DNA of 64,000 nucleotides, from NCBI GenBank assembly GCA_032433595.1, contig JASWJB010000034.1:158825-222824 (forward strand), in the 5' to 3' direction. The first letter of the stretch is position 1. Each line of letters begins with the position of its first letter. The translations under genes and the position numbers were made by a program. Positions 9,127 to 21,519 of the stretch are shown here, piece by piece. Under the pieces are notes generated by a model. It had not been told where the DNA came from and made no database searches. It saw nothing but the letters and a program-made list of their open reading frames with translations. The stretch is from Conoideocrella luteorostrata (lineage: Eukaryota; Ascomycota; Sordariomycetes; Hypocreales; Clavicipitaceae).

Positions 9127-11816
9127 TTCGAGGGGATTCACATGGTGTGACTATGGGATGGATGAATTATGCTCACGAGCCTTCTTTCGGTAGGTTTATG
9201 GATGCATGAGGCAAAAATTATAGTTTCATCCAAAATTTAGCACGACAAAATGGTGCTTTTGTAGCTGTGCTGATATGTTGACTGCTGCAGACGTCCAGAT
9301 GGCTGACGGAAGTGGCTGCAAAACGCGAAGCCGTCGAGTATTGGAGTGAGCACGTGCTGTGGTCAATATCCCCCGCACTACGCTATCATCAAGCTGTGAC
9401 CGTCACGATGCTGCGTGAGCTACTGGTACGGCAAGTTGTTGATCATAGTGGTATGCTTCTGGATCACTTCAAACAAAAATACCTGATGTCTTTGTTTGGG
9501 CGGGGACATTGGAAGTCAGCGGTCATGCTGACTGTTGGTTAGAGGGCGGTAATTCAACGTTTAAGGAAGTATACCTAGCTCGCATGCAACATTCAAAACG
9601 GTCATAAAAAAAAGCACTGGAAAGCGCACCATATCAACTCACGAATCAGCGTACTATCCAAGACTCGCCGTAACAGTCACTGATTTACAACACTTCTCTA
9701 CCGCCGCTACTTAAACGAAAAACCTCATCCCGCGAGCCGAGAAGCCACCCACGGAGGAAATACTCCCACAGCCCACCGGCGGCATCATCGGCTCGCCCAT
9801 CCACGCGAGGTCTACGTATACAGTACCCTTTCCTTCAGATCTATTACTCATACAAACTCACGCCAAGGGAAGTACAACGCGCACCCCCCCCCCCCCCTCT
9901 CCCAGCAACCGTCACTCTCACATTCGATGCCTCAAATGATCCTTATTAGACGAGGCATCTACTCCGGGCTCTTGTGCTTATGCACGCTTGCATGCAAGGC
10001 ATTCCTCACCCGGGTCCCCATCGTGAACTTTTCACTGGAGCAGACTGCCCGCGTCTCACGCAGTGTACAGTACACTTAGTGCAGAACACGCCAGCTGCCT
10101 CTACGGAGTCGTTCCACATGAACTGCCATCCACCTGACTAGCCCACGCCCTTTGGGGATGTCGACTTTTTCAGGCATTCAACTTGCTCCTCAGGCTTGGT
10201 TTTCCCGTCCTTCTGGCTTTGATGAGCAATGCACAGAACGGTAAAGAAAGCTCCCATTTGTCCATATTCCCAAATACTCCAATGAAATGCCTCGACCGCA
10301 TAGATATAGCATGAAAAGTCAGATCATTCGATAGATCACAGACAGGCACACCATCGTGAACCGTCCGTCGTACGACTAGTTACTCTCCGTACGGAGTACT
10401 CCGTACACGGATTCGGATTCGCGGAGGACGGAGCAAACGGAGGTGGATGCTGGTTCCACCTTTTCCCAAATGTGGCAAGTAGCCAGACCTGCAACACCTA
10501 CAAGGCAACGCACAATGACTCACACGGTATCATGATAGACGCATTGCAAACCTTCCCCGTCATCACACCATTCGTGGACCATGGGCCGGCCGGCTCCATA
10601 CAAACTCAGACTGCTGCGTACAGTAGACCTCGGCGTGTCTCGGAATGTGCTGTGGGCAGGTTAATGCCCAACTACTGTCACCCATCCTATCCTGCCTAGT
10701 GTCCCCCGGACAGGTGTCCGAGTCCGGCTGACATTCACATTCCGTTCGATCCAGCGCTCATTGTATCAGGCTGCAGCCCGAATTTTGATTTTAACATTTA
10801 CTCTTTAGCTCAGTTTTGCTTGACTCCTGAGGCCCCAACAATCAGTCACCAACTTCATGAGCAGTCTTGTCTTGGTGCCTCACGAGTCCCCACTATCTCC
10901 AAAGGACTCTTCCAAGCTAGCTATCAGATTTCGCCATAGCATCATCGCTCTCCTTGATATAGAACAGTTCTCGATTCCCAGGCCTCAGTTTCCGTAAGCG
11001 CCCAAGTGTCTCTCTTTTCGTATTTGTCCTTTTAGTGCCTCAGTCCCCATGGTTCACAAATAGCACAAGATCTGCCTTTTCGAGGAGGTCGAGTGGGTCA
11101 TTATTTGAGTCGTCAATCAAGTTCATGTAGATTATTGTCTTCTTGGTATGCTTGAATATGCGTTGAGGTAGCTTGCAACGTTTGTCCAACAATGGACACC
11201 AGCCATGCTTCCTCTTCAGGTGTAACATAGACGGGTGTAAACGGCGTAGCGGTAAGAGGTGTCCATCATTATTTCCTCCTCGTACAAAAGTAAACAGTAA
11301 ACAAACCAAGATGCATGAGTCTTCTAGTCGTACAAAGCCATCTCCACCCCTCAATAAGTCCTCATCTTCTTCGCTCACATCTGTAAGAAAAGATTAAACA
11401 AAAAAAAAAAAAGAGTAAATCATTGGCTTCTGTTTCCCTCATCAGAACGCCGGTCATAGGATGATGCATGCTAGATTAATGCGCTTTTTAGTCCAGTATT
11501 CTTGGACGCCATCTACATGTTCTATAGAACAAGGAGACGCAGCGAACTCGTCCAAGATGGTAGTATCAAAAGGCCCCAGTTGGCAAATGACTCCTGCCTT
11601 CCACCCTCCTGTCCCAGAGTATATAACAAAGCAAACCAACAAAATATAAAAGACAGCAAAAAAAATTAAAGATTGCCAGCTTACAAGCACAGTTGTGAGT
11701 CTGTATGTTGCTGTTCAGCCCAAATAGAGTTGCACTACAGTCATATAAGCCTTCTGGTGATGTTCTCCCATTTTGGTGTGCATTGTCGGAAGCGATAATG
11801 GCGCGATGGCACAAGT
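9127..11816. other. 2.7 kb gene-poor region
   Basis: Contains a C14 run at 9884-9897 and a palindromic octamer pair at 10391-10404. Minus-strand frames at 11040-11690 are preceded by a good polypyrimidine tract and TTACAG near 11380, which could be the remains of a gene or an intron in the cyclin 3' untranslated region. No function recognised. Confidence 0.4.
10381..10404. repeat. palindromic copy of the dispersed ACGGAGTA motif
   Basis: CTCCGTACGGAGTACTCCGT: two overlapping inverted octamers at 10391-10398 and 10397-10404, preceded by a further partial copy. Member of the family described in the findings. Confidence 0.85.
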
Positions 11817-13967
11817 TTAATTCAGAATACCATCCCACATTCCCCTTCCACGAAGGCTGATAGCCGGGTGAACGTTAGTAGTCTCGTAGCCAGAAGCAGC
11901 CTCTGCCGAGCAACAAACTCGTTTTGAGTTGGGTGCCAAGGTGGCGGGTACCTGCATGTAGGATTCGGATACCATGTTACGTGAGCGCAGCAAGGTGTTG
12001 GGCCACGACGACTTAGGAGCATCGTAGCGGCGGGTAAGGATATCCCGGACGTTCTCATGCAAGGAATTATCAATAGAAGATGTGCGGCTTCGCTTACGGC
12101 CAGTCTTGGCTGTAGGTGTAGCGTCGGCAGATACATCATGGTTGTGAAGATCCTGAAGAGCCCTCGCGGCGTCGGATGCAGGATCACGAGCCATATCGTC
12201 GAGCTCGCGTTCGCGTCTTGCAAGAGGAGTATCCAAAGTCAGGTCACCAAGCTTGGTTTCAGGACCAAAGTACGACTCCGGGGAAGAAGTCAGACAGGGC
12301 TCATCAAAGCCTTCAGGAACCGAAGGAACCGATGGCTTAAGGCTCACTCTATCGTTCCAAAGCTTCGCAGCTCGAAATCGCGACGGCACAGTACAGCGGC
12401 TGGAGCTGCCGTAGAGGGTCGCGCTAGCGAGACTGGAAGCGGAGGATATAGATGACGAGCGCGAGGAGCGTGACGAATCTGATACCATTGACTCAGGAGA
12501 CGAAGTGGTAGAGACTGAAGTGGCCAGCGATGACCGTCGAACCGGACAGTATCCTTGGGGCGAAGAGCCGAGAGAGCAGGGGAACCGATCCAGAGCCGTC
12601 TGTGCTACACTCACATTGCCGGCTTGAGCCATAGCAAGACCCATAGCGTTGCTCTTTCCGAGAATTTGGGAAGCGGCACTCACGGCAGGAGTGCAGAATC
12701 CGCTGGTCTGCGGAGTGAGGCGAGGAGTTGGCAAAAGGCTCAGAGAAGGCGCCAACCGGCCAGGAGTATAGACGCTGCTTGGTGTGCGCTCAATGGTGAT
12801 TGGGGTAGGCGTGACACTGGTGGTTTCCAAGGTGGATAGACCGCGACCTTCTTGGGGGAGATTGAGGATGCTCCGGGGCGAGAGCGCGCACAAGTCATTG
12901 GCTGTAGCACTGGATGACGTAGGGTATAGACCTTCGATGTTTGTAAGGTCCGGCTCAAGCTTCAGAATAAGCCGCTTCCAGTCAGCAGATTGTTTCATAT
13001 ACGTTTGCGAAACCACGCCCGGAGTGGGAGGAGATGGAGGTGGTGTGTATTTGAGAACAATCTCGGTCCATCGTTGAAAAACATTGTCTGTGATGTGTAG
13101 CTTCCAGTTGACAGCAAGGAGAAAAGCAACCTCGTTTTGATTGATCTCCTGGGTGTTGAGACCCGAAATCTTGCTCCACGCACGGGCCGAGTAGTTGCGA
13201 TCTTGGAGATATTTGGAGGCAAGAATGAGAGCCGCAAGGAACATTCGACGTCCGCACTGAAGAGCGCGATCGGCATGTTGATCGTGAGGCTGCTCAGTAG
13301 TGAAGTTATGCTTTGGGACATGAGGTTTAATAAGGATAAGATAATAGAGCGCGACCTGCAAGGTAGAGTAACTGGTACGCGAGCGCCGTAGAGTCTCCTG
13401 AATAAAAGTGCGCAGAGGCAGGACAGCTTTGCTGCCGAGCTCGCTTCGGCACACAGCCGAGGAAAGGGGCCAAATCGCCTCTACGATCTGAGTTGACGAA
13501 TCTGCAATAACGTAGGTTAAGCATTGGATCAGGCACTCGAGGAGTAATAGTTGCAACCTACCAACAAGGCTGTCGACAAAATTCACTTTGCGATCGGACT
13601 GTCGCACAAGAGCAGGAGGGCAGCCTCCGCGGGCGGCATGAGAACCAGGAGCACTGCGCCTAGGGTTCTGTCGCAATTCAGCCGGTACAGCTTCGGTTTC
13701 CCGAAGAAGAGACCGCCGATAGTTCACAACGTTTTGAGCAGTGGTGGCAGTCTGCTTTGAAACACAGAACAAGTCGCAGCTGTCGGAGTCGGACGTGTTT
13801 GTTGAAATGGAGGTGTCGTCGGATGATTGAGATGCGGCGTCAGACCACACAGAGGCGGACGAGGTGGAAGCTGCATAGCTTATCGCGGAGTTGTACGGAG
13901 CATATCCAGAGGTGGAGGTGGTATTAGAGGCGACGAAGGCGGGTGAATCATCCGCATCGTACTTCAT
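11817..13967 (-). CDS. PCL-type cyclin (Pho85-like CDK partner)
   Basis: Regulatory subunit for a Pho85-type cyclin-dependent kinase. Exons 13967-13562 and 13501-11817, with a 60-bp intron (GTAGGT donor, CTTAACC branch, TTGCAG acceptor), give 696 residues. Splicing joins NFVDSLV to DSSTQIVEAIWPLS, restoring the start of the cyclin box; unspliced RNA would stay in frame and insert 20 residues there. The cyclin box runs from about residue 128 to 290 (ALYYLILIKPHV, then FLAALILASKYLQDRNYS, then NEVAFLLAVNWKLHI). It is flanked by a Ser/Thr-rich N-terminus and a 400-residue Ser/Pro-rich C-terminal region with many possible phosphosites and KRSR-type basic motifs. PCL cyclins act in nutrient signalling, morphology and turnover of Gcn4-type factors; which subtype this is (Pcl5, Clg1, PclA) is not resolved. 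Confidence 0.88.
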   Translation of the reverse strand: MKYDADDSPAFVASNTTSTSGYAPYNSAISYAASTSSASVWSDAASQSSDDTSISTNTSDSDSCDLFCVSKQTATTAQNVVNYRRSLLRETEAVPAELRQNPRRSAPGSHAARGGCPPALVRQSDRKVNFVDSLVGRLQLLLLECLIQCLTYVIADSSTQIVEAIWPLSSAVCRSELGSKAVLPLRTFIQETLRRSRTSYSTLQVALYYLILIKPHVPKHNFTTEQPHDQHADRALQCGRRMFLAALILASKYLQDRNYSARAWSKISGLNTQEINQNEVAFLLAVNWKLHITDNVFQRWTEIVLKYTPPPSPPTPGVVSQTYMKQSADWKRLILKLEPDLTNIEGLYPTSSSATANDLCALSPRSILNLPQEGRGLSTLETTSVTPTPITIERTPSSVYTPGRLAPSLSLLPTPRLTPQTSGFCTPAVSAASQILGKSNAMGLAMAQAGNVSVAQTALDRFPCSLGSSPQGYCPVRRSSLATSVSTTSSPESMVSDSSRSSRSSSISSASSLASATLYGSSSRCTVPSRFRAAKLWNDRVSLKPSVPSVPEGFDEPCLTSSPESYFGPETKLGDLTLDTPLARRERELDDMARDPASDAARALQDLHNHDVSADATPTAKTGRKRSRTSSIDNSLHENVRDILTRRYDAPKSSWPNTLLRSRNMVSESYMQVPATLAPNSKRVCCSAEAASGYETTNVHPAISLRGRGMWDGILN

Positions 13968-16900
13968 CTTGGTAGGTTAGGGTTATTTATAGTGGTATTA
14001 TAACCGGCCTGAGTTGTTCAGAGTTCAAGCCAGTATACAACCAGGTTCCAGTCGCCGTTCAGGCTAAGTCAACCAATAAGATCTTGGGTTACCGTAGAGC
14101 AAATCGAGAGATACCGTGTCAAGTGCGTTAGCTCCTAGCAGACAGCTTCAAAAAGCCGAGAGTGAGAGCAAAATCCGGGTGTAAAGTGAGAAGGCAGTTT
14201 AGACGATAGTGTCGACAGCCAACTTTACAACAAGAACAAGACCGGAAGACGAAGATGAGACGGCGACTGGAGTAATAAGAATAAAACTTGCAAGAGGCAT
14301 CGCGACAAATGCTTCACAAACAAGTTGGTAGTAAAAGGGATGATAGTCTTTAAAAGATGACTACCATCGGTGGGTTAGAGGGGCGAAGGACAGGCTGTTA
14401 CAAAATGATTCAGAGTGACGACAGTCGCAACGTGTTTGTCAACGACGATGCACACCCGAACCGTGTTTGGTGAAGGAGATGTCGTGCAGGGTTCGCCTGG
14501 GGAGGGGTTAGGAACAGGTTAGACGAAATGCAGGAACGGGAATGATGCGGCTCCCAAGAACGTATTGAGTGTGAGTGTGCCTGGGCAGCGACTTTATTAA
14601 AAAAGACGTGTTCGGTGATGTGACTCTTTCAACGTAGCCTGGGAGGCGAGGCCACCGGGGGCGACAGTGACAGCCTTGGGGCGTTGGTGGAGTGGGTATG
14701 GGGCGAGCGGTTGGTTGTGTGACTCGTTTGCCTGGATAGAGAGAGGGTGCGAGGGTGCGGTGGCGACGGAGTGCTGCGCGCGGACCAAGCAGGTAGCCAA
14801 ATGGCGATTTCGGAGCGGCGAGGCAGTGACTACCAGGGAGAGGGGCTGGATTGCCAGTGGTCCGAGGAGCCTAGAACCAGTAGAGCCGGCGCCTAAGAAA
14901 AAAGACTGACTGCAGCGCCTCAGCCAAGACGTGGCGAAGACAGACGGTGGACAGGGAATGTGGTGCGTTTGCGTGTGCGTGCGAGAGTCGAATGATAAAA
15001 GAGGTGATTAAAAAGGCTAAGAGAGTGCAGGTCGAGTGGCACGAAAAGCTGACCAGTTTTATCGTTTCGCTATCAATAAAGACTCGACTCGACGACTGTG
15101 TCTTGCGTTGCGTGCTTCAGGACCGTGGTGGCTGGTGCTTTTGACGTTCCTTTGTTGTTTCGTTCTTCAAGATGTCGCAAGGTACAAGTGAATGTCGCTG
15201 CGAGCAGAAGAGGGACGGGGGAGTTGCCGGACAGGGACAAAAGTACAAGAATAAAAATAAATGTACGTGAAAACCCAGAAATCAGATCAGAGTGCGCCGT
15301 GGAGTGGAGAGAAACCAGAGCAGACTGCGAGAGTCGCTGGTAACGTTTAAAGGGCGTAATCGAACTTCATCTTGACGTTGGAGTTCGATGGGGGAGAGAA
15401 AACAGAGAGCTGCTGCGAGACGCTGAGGTTTTGTATGGTAACCCGGGCTTCGTCGCTGGCCTGGCTTGGCCATGGGGGACTTGAGACCTCAGACTTGAGA
15501 CTCTGGGTGATTGGGACGGACGAGCACCAGCCAGCAAGAGGGGCGGCGGAGGCGGCGGACGGGGGGGGCGACTGCATTGCTGTCCAGTTGGAGGGTGGCA
15601 GACGCAGCAGGCAGGCACAAGTTGGTGGCGGGTACCGGCCTCATCTTGGTACCCAGTACCGTGCCGAAGCGAGCGCATGCCACAGGTTGTGGCCTGCGAG
15701 TTATTCTTCACAAGTCGCCAGTACAAGCTACTCTGGAATGGCTGGGCTGACGAGTACAACGCTGCCACCAGAGCTGCCACTAGGGCCGCCCCTTTAGATT
15801 CTGCGTACGGAGTCTTCGTCCACACTCAGACGCACGCCCATGTACCTCGCGCGCGCGTGAGCTTCGCGGAAGTACAGGCTGATGTGCCTCCACTTATTCT
15901 CCACTGTCCTCATCATCAGTGGTTCTATCTGGCCAATCTCCAATTTGTCAATTGATGATTGGATCAAACTCGTCATACTGCCTCTTTTACCTAATCTTCT
16001 GCCCAAGTCCAGCAGCGACTGAGTGAGCCAGCCAACCCATCCGTCGCGCATGGCCGTGCAGCACGGCGGCCGCTGCATCTGGCCCCTGTCGCCCAATATT
16101 CCATCTAGGGATTAGCGTCAAGGAACATCGTCCTCCAACCATCGCAGCCTCCCATTCGTGCCTAGCCAGTTTGCCAGACGAGCCCAAGGCTGTGAAAACC
16201 GTGGTGGAAGGCAAACTCCCCGAGGCCATGACTAGCTACTAGTATGACTCTTCTCCATCCATCTAGGAGTGTCAGTCAACGCCGTCTAACTCACAAGTCT
16301 CCTCCGCCACGGTTTCTTGGGCCTCCGTGCAACGAAAGTAATACTAGTACGGCCAGTGCAACTTATCCCTGCCGCGGTGCTATCTAAGGTTTCTCTCGCA
16401 TCAGTACCTCAGCACCCTCGTCGATGGCGAAACAACCAACGCAAAGGGGTGTCAGGCAAAGTATTATTAACCTTGGCTTTGTGCTTCAGGTCACGCTGTG
16501 CCTGCCTATGTAAGGTTAGAAATCATACGAACACGGTTTCAACCGTTGGAAAGCCAGAGCCTAGAAGGACACTTGCACATCAAGTGCCAGGCTTCCCCGT
16601 TTGAATCGTGTTTTCCAGCAATACGATGTACTCCGGCCTGGCCGTGTTCAGTAGCACGAACGGAACGATGTGCCATATTCATCGTCGGGTAATGTACGGA
16701 GTACTCCGTACCTCTGCAATACAGGCACTGCTCCGTTGACAAGAGTCGCAGCTGTTCTCCCACCGATAAAACCCGATGGCTGGGCGCACGGGCCAGGCTC
16801 TGTGTTTGCAAATTTGATTTTGCCACTGAGCGGTATTGACCAGCAGACAGCTCTCTTCAGCCGTTCACTCCTATTATTTCAGTATACGGAGTAGTCAATA

Positions 16901-19900
16901 TCTAATCTTTTGCCCTTGGTTTTGTTCGGCTACCCATGACTATACTATACGGTAACATATCAACGAAGTACGGAGTATATTGCTGATGATTGTCTGCAGA
17001 ACAGCCGTCGGGCTCGGCGCAAGAACGATGCACTGCCGACCTAGGCCGAATGACCTCACAAACACTCCACCGCACTCAGTAATGCCTGCGGTCGCCATGG
17101 GGGGATTGCGGAGTGTTGGAGTATTCCAAGACGCAAATTGCGTTCAACATGCTACCTCAGGCCGGGCATCGTTTACCAGTAATGTTGGTGTGGTTCTGGC
17201 CTGCTAACACGCGGAGGGTCTCGAAAGCTAAGACATAGTGCACTTCCGACTCACACCAAGGTCATTTGGTCGGCAGGATCCAACCATGATGGACCTGGTA
17301 ATACGTAACTACTGCTTGGCAGCAGGCAATGCGCCTGCCTGCCTGCTCAGTATCTTGCCATAGCACTTTAACTTTTGCCGGAGCGCGACTATCAGAAAGG
17401 CGTGCCTCATGCCTCCCTGCTCCTCGGTGCTGAGATCAATTATGGTTGCAATGAACGCACGACGTCCTTTATATTCAGAGTGCTGAAGTCTACGGTCAAC
17501 CGGGGCTTCAAATCATTCATTAAGAAAAGCAGTCATACTCAAAACATGGCAAAAAAACAAAACAGCAGCCATGCTTTCCGAGACCACCAACTAGAAACCC
17601 AGGTTCAGCCAGTATGCCGCGAACGATGTTATGTGCACTATTACACTTGCAGTGTACTTCCGTACGGAGTAACCAGTCGCTAGTTAGCCACTCCGTACCG
17701 AATTATAGTAGTGGTGACGAGACGGAGTACTCTGTTGTGTTTTGTGCATTTTGTGCAATGTGCATAAAAACGTAGTTCCGCCTAAGGTGGGAGCGATGGT
17801 GGGCTATGCTTTAGCACAAGAGCTTGAGTACTTGGCGAATGCCTGAGGCCGTAAACATCCCAAACCAGGTGAGTGCATGAATCTCCCCCATCCTGTCCAC
17901 ACTTGCAGGCCACACGGCGTCTCGAGCACTTAGAACTGCATGTATTGGTCTTTATGCCCCGCCGGAGTCTCGAAACCCCCCTGGTCGACTCAACATCCAC
18001 AGCAACATAGTACTAGTACGGAGTGGGAGGCATGCCATGGCTGGGGCAAATTACTTAACCCTTCGCGGCTAACCAAACCACGCTGCAAAGGGTACTCCTC
18101 CGTATTATGATAACAAGGCTATGAAATAGGAGCGGGGGGGGGAAACAGTTACAAAACGTGGAGGAGAAGCAAAGGATTGTGAAGATCCGATCCCCTTAAT
18201 CACAACCCCATAACTATTTCATGCATGAACTGGAGAGAGTCTCTCCTTTTTTGGTGGCTTTTGGTGTGTGTGCCAGTTCATTTCGACTGACGCCCACCGT
18301 ACGAAGTGACGACTGCAACCTGGCAGCATGTGTGTGGTTCTTTCTACACCACTTTTGAGTAATTAAGAGATGTCCCTTCTGGTAACAACTATTAGAACCA
18401 ATAGCACAGGAAGCAATATTTGCATTCATGATACAGTCTTGCTTTGTGGAGTGCCGCTGCCCCCGTACTCCGGCAGTGAGCGCTTTTTTCATTGGTGATG
18501 CCGCCGTATCGGGTTTGGTGGCCAATTTTTGCACGTTTGATCAAAATTCTATTGTATGCATGCTCTGGAGCAATGAAATGACACCGATGTTCTCCGTAAG
18601 CATTACTTCAGTTGCTCCGAAGCATGCCTTGCGACGTATCAGCTGCCAAGGCGCAAAGGGGCCAGACAAGCATGTCCCATAATACCGGCCCATGATTTAA
18701 GAAAACCCCGGCGTATCGATGGATAACGTCTAACAATACTCCGTAATCATCTTGCATCTACATACGGGTGCCAAAGGAGGGGCTTTTAATGTATTCAGCT
18801 TCAACCTCCGCGCATTGGCTAGGGTTGCAACGTTCTGCCCCGCAAGAAAGCACCTTGGCCTTGCCGTGAATTCATCCAATCCGAACAAACGACCCATTCA
18901 CGAGCTTCTTGAGTGTGTGTCTCTCTCACACCAGCTGTAATTGAATTCCAAATGCATGTCAGGAAGTTGACTAGGTGCAGGAACGTCCTGAGAAATATGT
19001 TGCTGCGATGCTACAGGGAGCGCTCTGATAGCCTGTACGGTATGCAAAACTGCTGGATCGTCCACGTATCGAAACGCCGTGATGTCCTGCTTAAGCGTCC
19101 AGGCATGAACTCGACTTTGCAAAGTTAATGCAAAACTCGTCATCCGTACCGTCCCGGGCAGTATGTCTCGTCTTGTCCAGGGCCAGAGGCTATTGCTGAC
19201 GCGAGATTGTCTTCAAACCGATCAGCTACTTGTATTGCTCTGCTGACAGCATTGATCAGCCATTGGGTGAAGCACCATGGCTTTTGCCCGGGGCACACCC
19301 AACGGCAGCCTGGCATGTTCTCCATCGGCTTCCGAAAGGCTCTGGTAGCAGAACATATTGTAAATGCTGAGAATGCAGCAAAGACGAAACTGAGGCACAT
19401 CCAGCTGGTGAACGCTCAAGTGCATCCTCCGCATCCCAAAAGCCAACCATCCCGGCCCTCTCCCTACACATCTGGCATTTCATGCCGACCAGCAAGCACC
19501 CGGAAGATAGATCTCTTGCGAGTTCCGGATTTTATTGCATTGTGCATTCCAGGGGTCTTCGATAATAGTATGTTTAGGCGCGCAACAGTGACTCTGTGCT
19601 GTCTTCGCATTTGTAGCTGTTTTTGGAATTTGCTGCCCCATTTCCAGTGACAAATCGTATGGTTACCAGCGTGAACAGCGAAAGTTGGTTGAAAAAAAAA
19701 CTGAATTCCAAAATTGACTTTTTATGAAGTTAGGAAAACAAGTTCAATTCACAGCGGGCTGGACTGTGTAGGGAAGAAAACCGTGCTCATGACATGTTTA
19801 ACGATCCTGCAAGCAAGATACCAAAGCTCTACCAATTGTGGAACCGCGAGCATCTTCCAATGAGCACGATCAGGAAAGGACCTAGTTTTCACTGTGCCTA

Positions 19901-21519
19901 GGGAAAGCACATAGCACTCACGAGAAGCTGTAAGGTGAACTCAGTTCTTGCGAGAAAATTCCCTGAAAGACATCTGGTTCTACTCCCCTTTGGAGCTCCC
20001 TCAATATGTTCATTATGTCCTCGCTTCCCAGTATTATATGCCGTACACATAGCAACACAGACAACAACATGGACGATGGCCACAAGAGAGCGAACATGTT
20101 CCAGGAGCCATTAGCCTCGTCTACCCTGGATTCCCTACAGTACTTGAAAATAATCACGTCCGTCCCCTCATGAGACGCCACAAGGCTGCCGTCGCCAGGA
20201 CATCTAGACTATTCCGTGGATCAGCAGGAATCATATTCAGTTCTGTATGACGCAATACGCTCCATAGATTCGTAGATTTGTAGACACAAACATGTATCCG
20301 TCATCCGTGCTCGCCTCAAAGGGCAAAGGGCACCAGGCTCCAAGGCCGATAACCTGAATTTCAGCCATCCGGTAGGCAACAACGTCACCATCCACCACCT
20401 TGACAATGCGGCTGGCAAGCACTTTCACCCGTATCTCGCAGACGTGTTTGTTTCACAGGAAAAGCCCGCACGCTCAGTAGCAAGCGCTACCTCGTCAAAA
20501 CAATCAACTCAAAGCCTTGTCACATTTCAGCCCCAGCCTTGTCATTTCTGCATAGAGCCAAGCTTTCGTCCTTTGCGAGAGGCCTCACGCAAGAGCACAG
20601 CCGCCCCTCCCCCTCCTCCAATTATCATGACTTCATCCAGCTCATTAGGACAAGGGGATCAGTCGTGGGGATAAGTTGAATTCGTCACGACTTCAGGCTT
20701 CACGCCGCACACGAAGCACCTACGAAGGCAATGAGGCCCTCTCTACTATGCCTAAGCCGTTCGAGATCCCCATCTAGATCCAGGTGACGCGACGCATTAA
20801 GCCCCACCAGGCACCAGCCGATATCGCTGACTCATAGGGCCGCGACACAAACGACCTCATGATGGGAACTAATATGCCGTTTCAGCAACGTAGACCGTAC
20901 TGTACCTAGGAAGTAAGAGAATGATCAAATGACCGTATCCCGATAATGACAAATGGCGTCATAGTAATCATTTACGCGTGATGGACGGTAGTGATGGCCG
21001 AACTCGCCGATGGCTCCCTAGTTTGACAATTGAACCTGAGCAGCTCAATGAAAGTTGTCTGGCTTTCTCTCGTATCCATCCTGTTACGTGACCAGCAATT
21101 GCTCCGCGACACATTCTGCTAAGGTAACTTGTCGGCTGTTTCCATAGCTACCTTACCTCTCATTAATAGTTCCGCCGGCTAGAGATGAGCTATGCCTTTG
21201 AAGTAGTGTAGATGACAACAAAATTGACATATAGGGTAGTGAAGCTCCTGGACATGAGAAATCCCTATTTTCTTTCATTGAACGGTCACAACAAGACTAC
21301 AAGTACTTTGTCATGATGGCATTACGTAAAATTCAGATCTTGTTGACTATCAACCATATTGAATACAAGCAGCTTAAAATCACAACAATTCTCACTTCCA
21401 ATTTTTTTTTGTGTTCGTATAGCCTCCCAAATAAGAGATGCTCTATCAGAGCCCGCGCACGTCCGCAGTCAAACTATCCTAGCATCAGAATGGCACATTT
21501 TGGGGTTGACGTGATCCGT
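13968..21519. other. 7.5 kb region without a convincing gene
   Basis: The part next to the cyclin start (13968 to about 15400) probably carries its promoter and a long leader. The remainder has at least seven ACGGAGTA octamers between 16.7 and 18.75 kb and a perfect dyad at 18232-18246 (GGAGAGAGTCTCTCC). Many open frames of 60-150 codons overlap on both strands without a domain, splice structure or consistent frame. Confidence 0.45.
16696..16709. repeat. palindromic copy of the dispersed ACGGAGTA motif
   Basis: TACGGAGTACTCCGTA: a full 16-base palindrome made from octamers at 16696-16703 and 16702-16709. Confidence 0.85.

Noticed and set aside
11040..11690. Minus-strand frames with an acceptor-like TTTCTTACAG, suggesting a small gene downstream of the cyclin
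   Set aside because: No donor joins the frames without a stop and no similarity is recognised; kept only as a note in the intergenic entry.
15367..15825. 152-codon Pro/Ser/Arg-rich minus-strand frame upstream of the cyclin
   Set aside because: Composition follows a local repetitive GC-rich sequence, with antisense frames of similar length; more likely leader or intergenic DNA.
18898..19650. Overlapping frames of 80-147 codons on both strands
   Set aside because: Three minus-strand frames and one plus-strand frame overlap fully, no splice model joins them, and no motif is recognised; most likely chance or very old decay.
19898..20428. Minus-strand frames of 60-87 codons with protein-like composition
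   Set aside because: No domain, no consistent splice sites; cannot be told apart from random open frames at this base composition.
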